This document shows positions 44,875-53,960 of a stretch of DNA of 64,000 bases, in pieces (positions within the stretch are counted from its first letter, which is position 1; every line of letters starts with the position of its first letter). A model generated the notes under the pieces. The model was not told the origin of the DNA, ran no database searches, and saw nothing but the letters and a program-made list of their open reading frames with translations. The translations under genes were made by a program, and so were the position numbers. The stretch lies in assembly GCA_022825505.1 (NCBI GenBank), contig JAJDWR010000074.1, forward strand, positions 1 through 64,000, given 5' to 3'. The stretch is from Gammaproteobacteria bacterium. GTDB lineage: Bacteria; Pseudomonadota; Gammaproteobacteria; Steroidobacterales; Rariloculaceae.

Positions 44875-45780
44875 ATGAGATTCAAGGGCCTCGACCTGAA
44901 CCTGTTGGTTACACTGGACGTTCTCCTGGAAGAGCAAAATGTTTCCCGGTCCGCGGAACGACTGCACCTCAGCCAGCCGGCAGCCAGCGCGGCGCTTGGA
45001 AGGCTACGCAACTTTTTCAACGACGAGCTTCTTGTCCTCCACGGCAAGCGGATGCTCCCGACCTCGTATGCGCAGGACCTGGCACCGGAAATCAAACGCA
45101 TTCTGGCGCAGATCGACACCCTGATCACCGCGTCCAGTTCATTCCATCCGGGGACTTCCGAACGAACTTTCAGGTTGATGGCATCGGACTACATCACGAC
45201 GGTGCTCATAACGCCGATGGCTGCCCGATTACATCGCATCGCGCCCAGCGTAAAGCTTGACATCCGACTTCCGTACGACCAGGTTCTGACGGACTTCGAG
45301 CATGGCGAGCTTGACCTGCTATTGGCTCCGGAGGCGTTTCTACTGCCGAATCATCCAATCGAGCTGGTTCTGGAAGAAAACCAGGTGGTGCTTGGTTGGA
45401 ACCGCAATCCCGTTTTCGAAAGCGAATTGACGGTCGAATCCTTCCTGGCCTGTCCCCACACCGCCGTCACCGTCGGGGCTGAGCGCGACCTGTCATTCGC
45501 CGACCGCCAACTTGAGTCGCTGGGGCACAACCGCCGCATCGACATTTATGCTCCCAATTTCTCCGCCGTTCCGGGAATGCTGGTGGGTACCGACCGCCTC
45601 GCGGTGATGCACGAGAGACTGGCTCGAACTTTTCTCGCAATGATGCCGCTCACCATCGCCCCGCTGCCTCTGGAATTTGAGCCCATGCGCGAGGTGATGC
45701 AGTTCCACACCGCGCGCTCCGGCGACCAGGGCCTGAAATGGCTGCGTGAACAATTGCACGATGCGGCAAGTGCTCGCTAA
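44875..45780 (+). CDS. LysR-family transcriptional regulator
   Basis: A 301-residue regulator. The N-terminal winged helix-turn-helix begins MRFKGLDLNLLVTLDVLLEEQNVSRSAERL (quoted in parts) with LSQPAASAALGRLR as the recognition helix region, a NodD/PcpR-like signature. The C-terminal co-inducer domain runs from about residue 90 to the end. It precedes a dioxygenase-hydrolase-cyclase-FAH series on the same strand, separated by another AT-rich gap, and is the likely activator of that cluster with an aromatic or ring-cleavage intermediate as effector. Confidence 0.92.
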   Translation: MRFKGLDLNLLVTLDVLLEEQNVSRSAERLHLSQPAASAALGRLRNFFNDELLVLHGKRMLPTSYAQDLAPEIKRILAQIDTLITASSSFHPGTSERTFRLMASDYITTVLITPMAARLHRIAPSVKLDIRLPYDQVLTDFEHGELDLLLAPEAFLLPNHPIELVLEENQVVLGWNRNPVFESELTVESFLACPHTAVTVGAERDLSFADRQLESLGHNRRIDIYAPNFSAVPGMLVGTDRLAVMHERLARTFLAMMPLTIAPLPLEFEPMREVMQFHTARSGDQGLKWLREQLHDAASAR

Positions 45781-45906
45781 TTTATCCGTCATGCATATAC
45801 ATAAGTATAAAATTTATTTGTTTTTTCGATACTCCACTACACTATAGACTATTGTGCACGGGACCCCCGACAAATACATACCAAGTACGAGGATTGGACA
45901 GGACGT
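45781..45906 (+). promoter_or_regulatory. AT-rich gap before the dioxygenase gene
   Basis: This 126-bp AT-rich segment between the LysR stop and the dioxygenase start contains ATAAGTATAAAATTTATTTG, similar in character to the block before lysR. It is a likely LysR-dependent promoter for the catabolic operon, but no exact box can be fixed. Confidence 0.45.
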
Positions 45907-46809
45907 ATGCTGAGCAGAGTAAGCGATGTTCGCTATGTGGGTTACGGCCTTCCGGACTTGGAGACCGAGCGCGAATTCTATCGGGATGTCTGGGGGCTCA
46001 GGGAAGTCATGGAGGCCGGTGGTATGGTGTATTTTGCGGCGGAGGGTTCCGACGAACACCATGTCGTGCGCCTGCGCGAGGCGCCGGTCAAGCGGATCGA
46101 CGTGATCGCACTGGCGGCCGAATCCCGCGCCGATGTGGACGGGCTCTTCGCCCAGGTCCGGGACGCCGGATGCCGGATCATCTTCGAACCCCGGGAACTG
46201 GGACCGCCGGCCGGCGGCTACGGTTTCCGGTTTTTCTCCCCCGATGGTCTCCCATTTGAAATTTCATCGGATGTGGCAAAGGGGACGTCGCGGCCGCTTC
46301 GGCCATGGGAGGCCATCCCCGAAAAAATAAGCCACGTCGTAATACACTCGCCGGATCACAAGGCTGCGGCAAAGTTTTTCGTCGACGTGCTCGGGTTTCA
46401 GGTCAGCGACTGGCTCGGCGACTTCATGTGTTTCCTGCGTTGCAACGAGTGGCACCATCGCATTGCCTACCTCCCGGGACCGCCCTGCCTGGATCATGTG
46501 GCGTACGATGTGCTGAGCATCGACGACATGATGCGGGGCACGTCCAGGATGGCCAGTCACGGCCTCGATGTGCGCTGGGGCCCCGGACGGCACACCGCCG
46601 GCAACAATACGTTCGCCTACTTTGTGTCGCCGGGCGGTTTCGTGGTCGAGTACACGTCCGAAATCGAACGGGTTGACGACAACTGGCAGCCACGCAAACT
46701 CGCGGCGCGCCCCGATGTGATGGACCAGTGGGGTACCGGCGTTGGCGGCCCGCAGACCATGCCCAAGTCGGAACCCGACGGCGGGCTCTTCGATCCGGCC
46801 GCCGCTTAG
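45907..46809 (+). CDS. Type I extradiol ring-cleavage dioxygenase (VOC superfamily)
   Basis: A 300-residue two-domain vicinal-oxygen-chelate protein. The C-terminal module has the iron triad at the expected spacing: H143 (ISHVVIHS), H197 (LDHVAYDV) and E248 (VVEYTSE), plus the second-sphere HHRIAY motif, so it should be an active Fe(II) extradiol dioxygenase opening a catechol-like ring. The N-terminal module lacks a metal site, as usual. It is the first structural gene after the LysR regulator; an alpha/beta hydrolase follows 22 bp later. Confidence 0.88.
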   Translation: MLSRVSDVRYVGYGLPDLETEREFYRDVWGLREVMEAGGMVYFAAEGSDEHHVVRLREAPVKRIDVIALAAESRADVDGLFAQVRDAGCRIIFEPRELGPPAGGYGFRFFSPDGLPFEISSDVAKGTSRPLRPWEAIPEKISHVVIHSPDHKAAAKFFVDVLGFQVSDWLGDFMCFLRCNEWHHRIAYLPGPPCLDHVAYDVLSIDDMMRGTSRMASHGLDVRWGPGRHTAGNNTFAYFVSPGGFVVEYTSEIERVDDNWQPRKLAARPDVMDQWGTGVGGPQTMPKSEPDGGLFDPAAA

Positions 46810-46831
46810 CGGCCTTGCCGGGCAAGGTCCA

Positions 46832-48034
46832 ATGGCGCTGTTCGAATACTTCCCCAACTACGTCTGGAACCTGTCGCTGGCGATCGCGATGGAGAACGGC
46901 GGCAAGATCGGCGAAATCGTCGACATGTGCCAGCCCATCAGGGACGCTGCCGCTCGCGGCGAAGACGCCGGCACGGCGGAGTTTCTCAGGGAGTGGGTCA
47001 GGATGGCCGACAAGCTGTGCGAGCTTGCCGCCGAGGACGAAGACAATGGGCGGCTGTACTCTGCGGGAACCAAGCTCAAGCGCGCGAGCATCTACTACGT
47101 CACCGCCGAGCGTATGCAGGGACGCGGCCACCCCGGAAGAATGGAAACCTACGGCAAGGCGCTCGATGCATTCTCCAGGGGGACGACTCTCTCCGGCGAC
47201 AACGTCGAGCGCGTGGAAATTGCCTACCGCGATGGCAAGACGCTTGCCGCCTGGCTGACGCGTGCTGCCGGCGCGGGCCCCAACCCCGCCGTGGTCTTCT
47301 GCAACGGACTCGACAGTTGCAAGGAGATGCTGTGGCTGGGCGGATTCCCTGAGGCGTTGTCAAAACGCGGCGTCAGTTGCCTGTGCGTCGATCAACCGGG
47401 CACGGGCGAGGCGTTGCGGTTGCAGGATCTTCCGGCGACCCATGCCAGCGAGCGCTGGGCCTCTCCCTGGGTCGACTGGTTGCAGGAGCAGCCGGACGTG
47501 GCCGCCGACCGCATCGGCATGACCGGTATCTCGCTGGGCGGGCACTTCGCGCCCCGCGCGGTCGCATTCGAGCCCCGGTTTGCCTCCGGCGCCGCCTGGG
47601 GAGCCAACCACAACTGGGCCGAAGTGCAGCGCAAACGCCTGGAGCGGGAGGGCGAGAATCCGGTGCCGCATTACTGGGACCACGTGATGTGGGTCTTTGG
47701 CGCCTCCAGCCTGGATGACTTTCTCGCCAAGGCCGCCAACATGAACCTCGAAGGGGTCATGGATCGCATCAGGGTTCCCTTCCTCGTCACCCACGGCGCC
47801 CACGACCGCCAGATCAGCGTCGCATACGCCCATCGGAGCTACGCGCAACTGGTGAACTCGCCGCGCCGGGAACTGAAGATCTTCACCGAGCGCGAAGGAG
47901 GCGTCGAGCACGTCGGCGCCGACAACATGTCGTTCGGCAACGACTACATTGCCGACTGGTTCGCCGAAACGCTGGGCGGCCGCACCGGCTCCGGCGCAGC
48001 ACGGCAGAACGAATGGCAGAATGAACCCGGATAG
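46832..48034 (+). CDS. Alpha/beta hydrolase with helical N-terminal extension (C-C bond hydrolase-like)
   Basis: A 400-residue hydrolase. The first ~130 residues are helical (MALFEYFPNYVWNLSLAIAM...), as in 2,6-dihydroxypseudooxynicotine hydrolase and FrsA-like proteins. The catalytic core has the nucleophile S234 in TGISLGGH, the acid D in THGAHDRQIS and the histidine in GGVEHVG. ATG 46832 is chosen on family length. Placed after an extradiol dioxygenase, it probably hydrolyses the meta-cleavage product or a side-chain diketone. Confidence 0.85.
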   Translation: MALFEYFPNYVWNLSLAIAMENGGKIGEIVDMCQPIRDAAARGEDAGTAEFLREWVRMADKLCELAAEDEDNGRLYSAGTKLKRASIYYVTAERMQGRGHPGRMETYGKALDAFSRGTTLSGDNVERVEIAYRDGKTLAAWLTRAAGAGPNPAVVFCNGLDSCKEMLWLGGFPEALSKRGVSCLCVDQPGTGEALRLQDLPATHASERWASPWVDWLQEQPDVAADRIGMTGISLGGHFAPRAVAFEPRFASGAAWGANHNWAEVQRKRLEREGENPVPHYWDHVMWVFGASSLDDFLAKAANMNLEGVMDRIRVPFLVTHGAHDRQISVAYAHRSYAQLVNSPRRELKIFTEREGGVEHVGADNMSFGNDYIADWFAETLGGRTGSGAARQNEWQNEPG

Positions 48035-48065
48035 CCTAAACAGGCCCTGAGCCAAGGAACCCGCC

Positions 48066-48845
48066 ATGACCCGCCGCTTCGTCGACCTCTCGATTTACCT
48101 GGAAAACGATGTGATCTCCGATCCGCCCTTCATGCGGCCGCGGATCGAATACAAGCGCCACGCAGACACCGTCACAGAGGCCCAGACCTTCTTTCCTGGC
48201 GTTGAAGCGGACGATTTTCCGGGCGGGGAAGGCTTCGCGGCGGCGGAAACCGTGACGCTCTCGACCCACAACGGCACCCATCTCGACGCACCCTGGCACT
48301 ACCACCCCACCATGGACGGCGGCGATCGCGCCATCACCATCGACGAGGTGCCGCTGGACTGGTGTTTCAGACCCGGCGTCAAGCTGGACTTCCGGCATTT
48401 TCCTAACGGTCACGTGGTCACCGCCAGGGAAGTCGAGGTCGAGTTGCAACGGGTCGCGGTGACGCTGAATCCGCTGGACATCGTGCTCGTGAACACGGCG
48501 GCGGGCAAGGCGATCGGCGATCCCGATTTCGTCGACATCGGTTGCGGCATGGGATACGAGGCCACGATGTACCTGCTGGAGAAAGGCGTTCGCGTCACCG
48601 GGACCGACGCCTGGTCCTGGGATGCGCCGTTTTCGCATACGGCGAAAAAGGTGGAGGAAACCGGCAATACGTCGCTGATCTGGGAAGGCCACAAGGCAGG
48701 CCGCGATATCGGCTACTGCCACCTTGAGAAATTGCACAATCTCGAAGTGCTGCCGCCATCCGGTTTCACCGTGAGTTGTTTCCCCCACAAGATCCGGGGC
48801 GCTTCGGCCGGGTGGACGCGCGCCGTCGCGATTTTCGATGAATAG
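48066..48845 (+). CDS. Cyclase-family (kynurenine formamidase-like) hydrolase
   Basis: A 259-residue cyclase-family metal hydrolase with the HNGTHLDAPWHYHP metal motif and the GTDAWSWDAPF segment seen in many aromatic-cluster members. It is a distant paralogue of the cyclase at 37549-38418. It is co-directional with the dioxygenase and hydrolase, 31 bp downstream of the latter. Possible reactions are lactone, cyclic imide or formamide opening. Confidence 0.87.
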   Translation: MTRRFVDLSIYLENDVISDPPFMRPRIEYKRHADTVTEAQTFFPGVEADDFPGGEGFAAAETVTLSTHNGTHLDAPWHYHPTMDGGDRAITIDEVPLDWCFRPGVKLDFRHFPNGHVVTAREVEVELQRVAVTLNPLDIVLVNTAAGKAIGDPDFVDIGCGMGYEATMYLLEKGVRVTGTDAWSWDAPFSHTAKKVEETGNTSLIWEGHKAGRDIGYCHLEKLHNLEVLPPSGFTVSCFPHKIRGASAGWTRAVAIFDE

Positions 48846-48947
48846 CGAGCCCCGGCAAGCGTCCTCCCCGCTTGGGCCGGAAGGCCGACTGGCCGAAGTC
48901 GGCCGACCGGACGGCAACGCATCCCGGCCGCCCGGCGTTCTGCGCCC

Positions 48948-49922
48948 ATGAAGCTGGCGACGGTACCCAACGGCGAGCCGGACGGCGGGCTGGTCGTCGT
49001 CTCCGCAGATGGCGACCGATTCCTGAAGCCGCTGGGGATCCCTACCCTGCGCCACGCGATCGAGGATTGGCCGGTCGCAAGCAGGGAGCTTTCCGCGCTG
49101 TCACGACAACTTCAGGATGGTGGAGGCGACGATGCCGGCCACCTCACGTTCGGCGCACCCCTGCCGCGGGCGTGGCAATGGCTTGACGGTTCGGCGTACG
49201 AAAGCCACGGCGAGCTGATGCAGCGGGCGTTCAACCTGGACCCGATCGAGCACGACAAGCCGCTCATGTACCAGGGCATGTCCCACCTGTTTTTCGGCCC
49301 TGCCGAGGATATTCCTTTCGCGGATGAACGCGACGGGATCGACTTTGAAGGGGAACTGGGCGTCATCGTCGACGATGTCCCCATGGGCGTCAGCGCCGCG
49401 CAGGCGATGAATCACATCAGGTTGCTCGTGCAGATCAACGACTGGTCGCTGCGAAGGATTGCACCGCTGGAAATGAAGACCGGCTTCGGCTGGATCCTGG
49501 CCAAGCCACCGTGCTCGATGGCGCCCTTTGCCGTGACGCCGGACGAACTGGGGAATCGCTGGACGAACGGCCGGATTCACCTGACGCTCGCGACCGACTG
49601 GAACGGCGAACCCTTCGGCAGGGTGAAAACGGGCGCGATGAGCCACGGTTTTCATGAATTGATCGCCCACGCCGCCGCGACCCGGCCGCTGTGCGCCGGC
49701 ACCGTCGTCGGGTCGGGAACCGTCTCGAACGCGGACTTCCGACAAGTGGGTTCCTCCTGTATCGCCGAGCGGCGCGGCATGGAAATGCTGGACGAGGGCG
49801 AGGCGCGAACCGCTTACATGAAGTTCGGCGACCGCGTCTTCATGGAAGCGCGCCAGACCGGCGCCCGGAGCGTGTTCGGCGCTATCGATCAACGCGTGGT
49901 GGAGCATCGACCATCCGCCTGA
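48948..49922 (+). CDS. Fumarylacetoacetate hydrolase (FAH) family protein
   Basis: A 324-residue FAH-superfamily protein. Metal-ligand glutamates occur in IDFEGELGVIVDD, with QINDWSLRRI and SMAPFAVTPDELG later and the C-terminal VVGSGTVSN motif. Members hydrolyse or decarboxylate acylpyruvates formed after aromatic ring cleavage, matching the upstream dioxygenase and hydrolase. The last ~25 codons (49848-49910) are duplicated almost exactly at 58659-58721, marking one edge of the inserted mosaic. Confidence 0.9.
   Translation: MKLATVPNGEPDGGLVVVSADGDRFLKPLGIPTLRHAIEDWPVASRELSALSRQLQDGGGDDAGHLTFGAPLPRAWQWLDGSAYESHGELMQRAFNLDPIEHDKPLMYQGMSHLFFGPAEDIPFADERDGIDFEGELGVIVDDVPMGVSAAQAMNHIRLLVQINDWSLRRIAPLEMKTGFGWILAKPPCSMAPFAVTPDELGNRWTNGRIHLTLATDWNGEPFGRVKTGAMSHGFHELIAHAAATRPLCAGTVVGSGTVSNADFRQVGSSCIAERRGMEMLDEGEARTAYMKFGDRVFMEARQTGARSVFGAIDQRVVEHRPSA
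49848..49910. repeat. 63-bp direct repeat, copy A (end of the FAH gene)
   Basis: The 3' part of the FAH gene, from GCGCGCCAGACCGG to GTGGAGCATCGA, matches 58659-58721 at 60 of 63 positions in the same orientation. Two of the three differences leave the encoded residue unchanged or lie in third positions, as expected for diverged coding copies. Confidence 0.9.
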
Positions 49923-49984
49923 TGCCGTAGCGGAGACAAGATGGCAATGGCGGCATCGTCTGACAACAGAGGGCATAACGGCCA

Positions 49985-51916
49985 ATGACCGAATCAAAAC
50001 GTATTTCAATCGCTATCGCTGCCTCGCTTGTCTTGCTCGTCCTGGCGGCCTGCGGCGATCCGCCGGCTGACGGCGCGAGCGCGCCGAACGAAGTAGAAGC
50101 GTCATTCCGCGATCTCAACAAGAACGGACAGCTCGATCCTTTTGAAGATCACCGGGTTGAACTGGAGCTGCGTGTCGACGACCTGCTGGCGCGAATGACG
50201 ATCGAGGAGAAGGCGGGCCTGATGTTCATCAACATCGCCTCCGGCATCGGCGCGCCCGGACCCGGCGACGAAGCGCCGAGCGAGGAGGAACTGGCCACGC
50301 CTGCTGAATCGCTCGCGGCAATGATTATCGATCTGCGAATGTCGCATTTCAACATTTCCCACTCGTACCGTCCGGACATTATGGCCCGCTGGCACAATGC
50401 GGTGCAGGCGCTGGCGGAACAAACCGGGCTCGGAATTCCCGTGACGATCGCGAGCGATCCCCGCCACGGCTTTGCATCCAATCCGGGGGCGAATATCTTC
50501 TCGGGATGGTTCTCCTCTTGGCCGGAGCCACTCGGGCTGGCCGCCACCGGAGATGCCGAACTGGTTCGGGAGTTCGCGGACATTGCGCGGCAGGAGTACC
50601 GGGCCGTCGGCATCCACCTGGCGCTCCATCCCATGGCCGATCTGGCAACGGAGCCGAGATGGTCCCGTGTGGGGGGCACGTTCGGAGAGGATGCCGAACT
50701 GGCGTCGCGACTGGTGTCGGCATATATCGGCGGATTTCAGGGCGATTCCCTCGGTTCGGAAAGCGTGGCGACCATGAGCAAGCACTTTGCCGGAGGCGGC
50801 CCGCAGGAGGATGGCTGGGACGCGCACTTCGCCTATGGCAAGAACCAGGTCTATCCGGGCGACAATTTCGACTACCACCTCCTTCCGTTCGAAAACGGCG
50901 TCTTCCCCGCCGGGTCCGCACAGATCATGATGTACTACGGCGTCCCGGTCGGGCAGACGAGCGAGGATGTCGGGTTCGCGTTCAACAGGGACATCGTCAC
51001 CGGCCTGTTGCGCGAGCGTTACGGCTTCGACGGCGTTGTCTGCACCGACTGGAGCCTCCTGACCGACAAGGCAGCGGGCGAGATGCGCATCATCGACGCA
51101 ACGGCCTGGGGCGTGGAAGATCTTTCCATCCCGGAACGCGCATTGAAAGCGATCGAGGCAGGTGTCGATCAGTTCGGCGGCGAGGCGTTGCCGGACGTGA
51201 TCGTTGGGCTCGTGGAGTCGGGCCAGCTCTCCGAACAGCGCATCGACCAATCGGCGCGCCGATTGCTGCGGGACAAATTCCGTCTCGGGTTGTTCGACAA
51301 CCCTTACGTCGACGAGCAACGTGCAATGGAAGTTGTCGGTAATCCCGAGTTTCGTGCGGCGGGCGAGCTGGCCCAACGAAAATCCATCGTGCTCTTGAAG
51401 AATCCTTCGACGGAGTCCGGCCAGACCCTGCCGCTGGGTGGCCGGCCGAGACTGTACATTGAGAATCTGGATCCGGACATCGCGGCGGGTTTCGGTGACG
51501 TCGTCGCCGATGTCGCCGAGGCCGAGTTTGCGATTCTCAGACTTGAGACACCTTTCGAACCGCGCGATAGCATGTTGCTGGAGACCTTTTTTCGCCAGGG
51601 CGATCTGGACTTCAAGGCCGAAGCCAGGGACCGCATCATGGGAATCCTCAATTCTGTCCCGACGATCGTGGACATCAATCTCGAGCGGGCGGCGGTGATC
51701 CCTGGCATTGCCGAGGCAAGCGCGGGACTTCTCGCGTCGTTTGGCGCGTCCGACGAGGCTGTTCTGGATGTCATATTCGGCAATTTCAATCCTGGCGGAA
51801 AACTTCCTATCGAAATGCCGTCATCCATGCAGGCCGTGGAGGAACAACTGGAAGACGTGCCCTACGACTCCGAGAATCCGTTGTTCGAATTCGGGCACGG
51901 GCTCAGTTACCCATAA
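49985..51916 (+). CDS. GH3-family glycoside hydrolase lipoprotein
   Basis: A 643-residue exported lipoprotein (lipobox LVLAAC, Cys23) of glycoside hydrolase family 3. An N-terminal stretch FRDLNKNGQLDPFEDHRVELELRVDDLLARMT (quoted in parts) opens the catalytic TIM barrel, with SKHFAGGGP, YGFDGVVCTDWSLL (nucleophile Asp) and a C-terminal alpha/beta sandwich ending PLFEFGHGLSYP. It probably removes terminal beta-glycosyl residues from an imported or surface polymer. It is oppositely oriented to the other mosaic genes and starts 62 bp after the FAH gene. Confidence 0.9.
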   Translation: MTESKRISIAIAASLVLLVLAACGDPPADGASAPNEVEASFRDLNKNGQLDPFEDHRVELELRVDDLLARMTIEEKAGLMFINIASGIGAPGPGDEAPSEEELATPAESLAAMIIDLRMSHFNISHSYRPDIMARWHNAVQALAEQTGLGIPVTIASDPRHGFASNPGANIFSGWFSSWPEPLGLAATGDAELVREFADIARQEYRAVGIHLALHPMADLATEPRWSRVGGTFGEDAELASRLVSAYIGGFQGDSLGSESVATMSKHFAGGGPQEDGWDAHFAYGKNQVYPGDNFDYHLLPFENGVFPAGSAQIMMYYGVPVGQTSEDVGFAFNRDIVTGLLRERYGFDGVVCTDWSLLTDKAAGEMRIIDATAWGVEDLSIPERALKAIEAGVDQFGGEALPDVIVGLVESGQLSEQRIDQSARRLLRDKFRLGLFDNPYVDEQRAMEVVGNPEFRAAGELAQRKSIVLLKNPSTESGQTLPLGGRPRLYIENLDPDIAAGFGDVVADVAEAEFAILRLETPFEPRDSMLLETFFRQGDLDFKAEARDRIMGILNSVPTIVDINLERAAVIPGIAEASAGLLASFGASDEAVLDVIFGNFNPGGKLPIEMPSSMQAVEEQLEDVPYDSENPLFEFGHGLSYP

Positions 51917-52205
51917 GGTACGAGCGTTCGCTCCAGCAGGGGCCAACGTGCGCCGCAGCTTCCCCATCCAGCAGCGTCACTGAATTCTTGCTGGAGTCTG
52001 GTTGGGCACTATCGCATATAAGTCCCAACCCAATCTGCCGGTCCGGTGTACCCTTCGGCAACGCCGCCACGTACACTCGTGCGTCCCTGGGCATCCGCTC
52101 CGCTGCAACATCGAGCGACTTTCGATCCGGCGTTGTGACCTCCGCCGAGTAGTCGGGCAGGCGCTCCATGAATCCCGCAGGGCTTCGATGGTCAACGCCC
52201 GCCAT
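51903..52205 (-). pseudogene. Truncated methylene-tetrahydrofolate reductase (metF) stub
   Basis: The frame starts with ATG 52205, one nucleotide after the ligM-like stop codon (TGATATG), which indicates former translational coupling. The first ~58 residues (SPAGFMERLPDYSAEVTTPDRKSLDVAA, then DARVYVAALPKGTPDRQI; quoted in parts) resemble the N-terminus of the MetF-like proteins that accompany LigM-type demethylases. Similarity stops near 52025, exactly at an inverted-repeat copy, and the frame then runs into unrelated sequence. The folate-recycling partner is therefore lost here. Confidence 0.7.
52000..52021. repeat. Inverted repeat, left copy, at the metF stub break
   Basis: GGTTGGGCACTATCG begins here; the reverse complement is at 53662-53676, with 20 of 22 matches when extended. 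The first seven bases also pair with CCCAACC at 52024-52030 to form a small hairpin. Confidence 0.7.
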
Positions 52206-52206
52206 A

Positions 52207-53604
<1,398 letters not shown>

Positions 53605-53654
53605 TTAGTCTCTCCATTCCAGGGTGCAATATGTCGCCGTCAACCTATCGGGAA

Positions 53655-53676
53655 TTATGTACGATAGTGCCCAACC
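53655..53676. repeat. Inverted repeat, right copy, upstream of the ligM-like gene
   Basis: CGATAGTGCCCAACC ends at 53676 and mirrors the left copy at 52000. Together they bracket a 1,677-bp segment containing the LigM/DesA-like gene and the metF stub. The right copy abuts the methyltransferase fragment. Confidence 0.7.
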
Positions 53677-53681
53677 GGTCG

Positions 53682-53960
53682 TTAGCGGCGATCCTTCGGG
53701 CGCCGGATATGGCGCAGGCTTACCCGCCGCATGACAGCATGCGCCGCTTGTTCTGGCGTCGCGTCGCTGTTCGCGTACATGAGAATAACGTCATGATTTC
53801 TCGCGAACTGCCCCGCTTTGATGCTCCATTTCCGATAACACCATGCAATCTCGTTGCGGAACGCACTGCGCCCGAAAACCGCGTCCATCACGAGCTTGAG
53901 GTAATGGCTCATGGTCGGGTCGCAGTGCAGGTAGATGCTGCCCGTTGGCTTCAGAAGGGG
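53682..53960 (-). pseudogene. Fragment of a site-specific DNA methyltransferase (type III Mod-like)
   Basis: An open frame without a proper start reads LLKPTGSIYLHCDPTMSHYLK, then LVMDAVFGRSAFRNEIAWCY and QFARNHDVILMYA, which matches the segment around the D-P-T motif of amino-methyltransferases such as type III Mod proteins. The catalytic DPPY motif and all other domains are absent. At its 5' side it is joined, out of frame, to the truncated GH3 domain at about 53957. At its 3' side it dissolves into unrelated codons and stops at 53682. It is a recombination debris fragment. Confidence 0.75.
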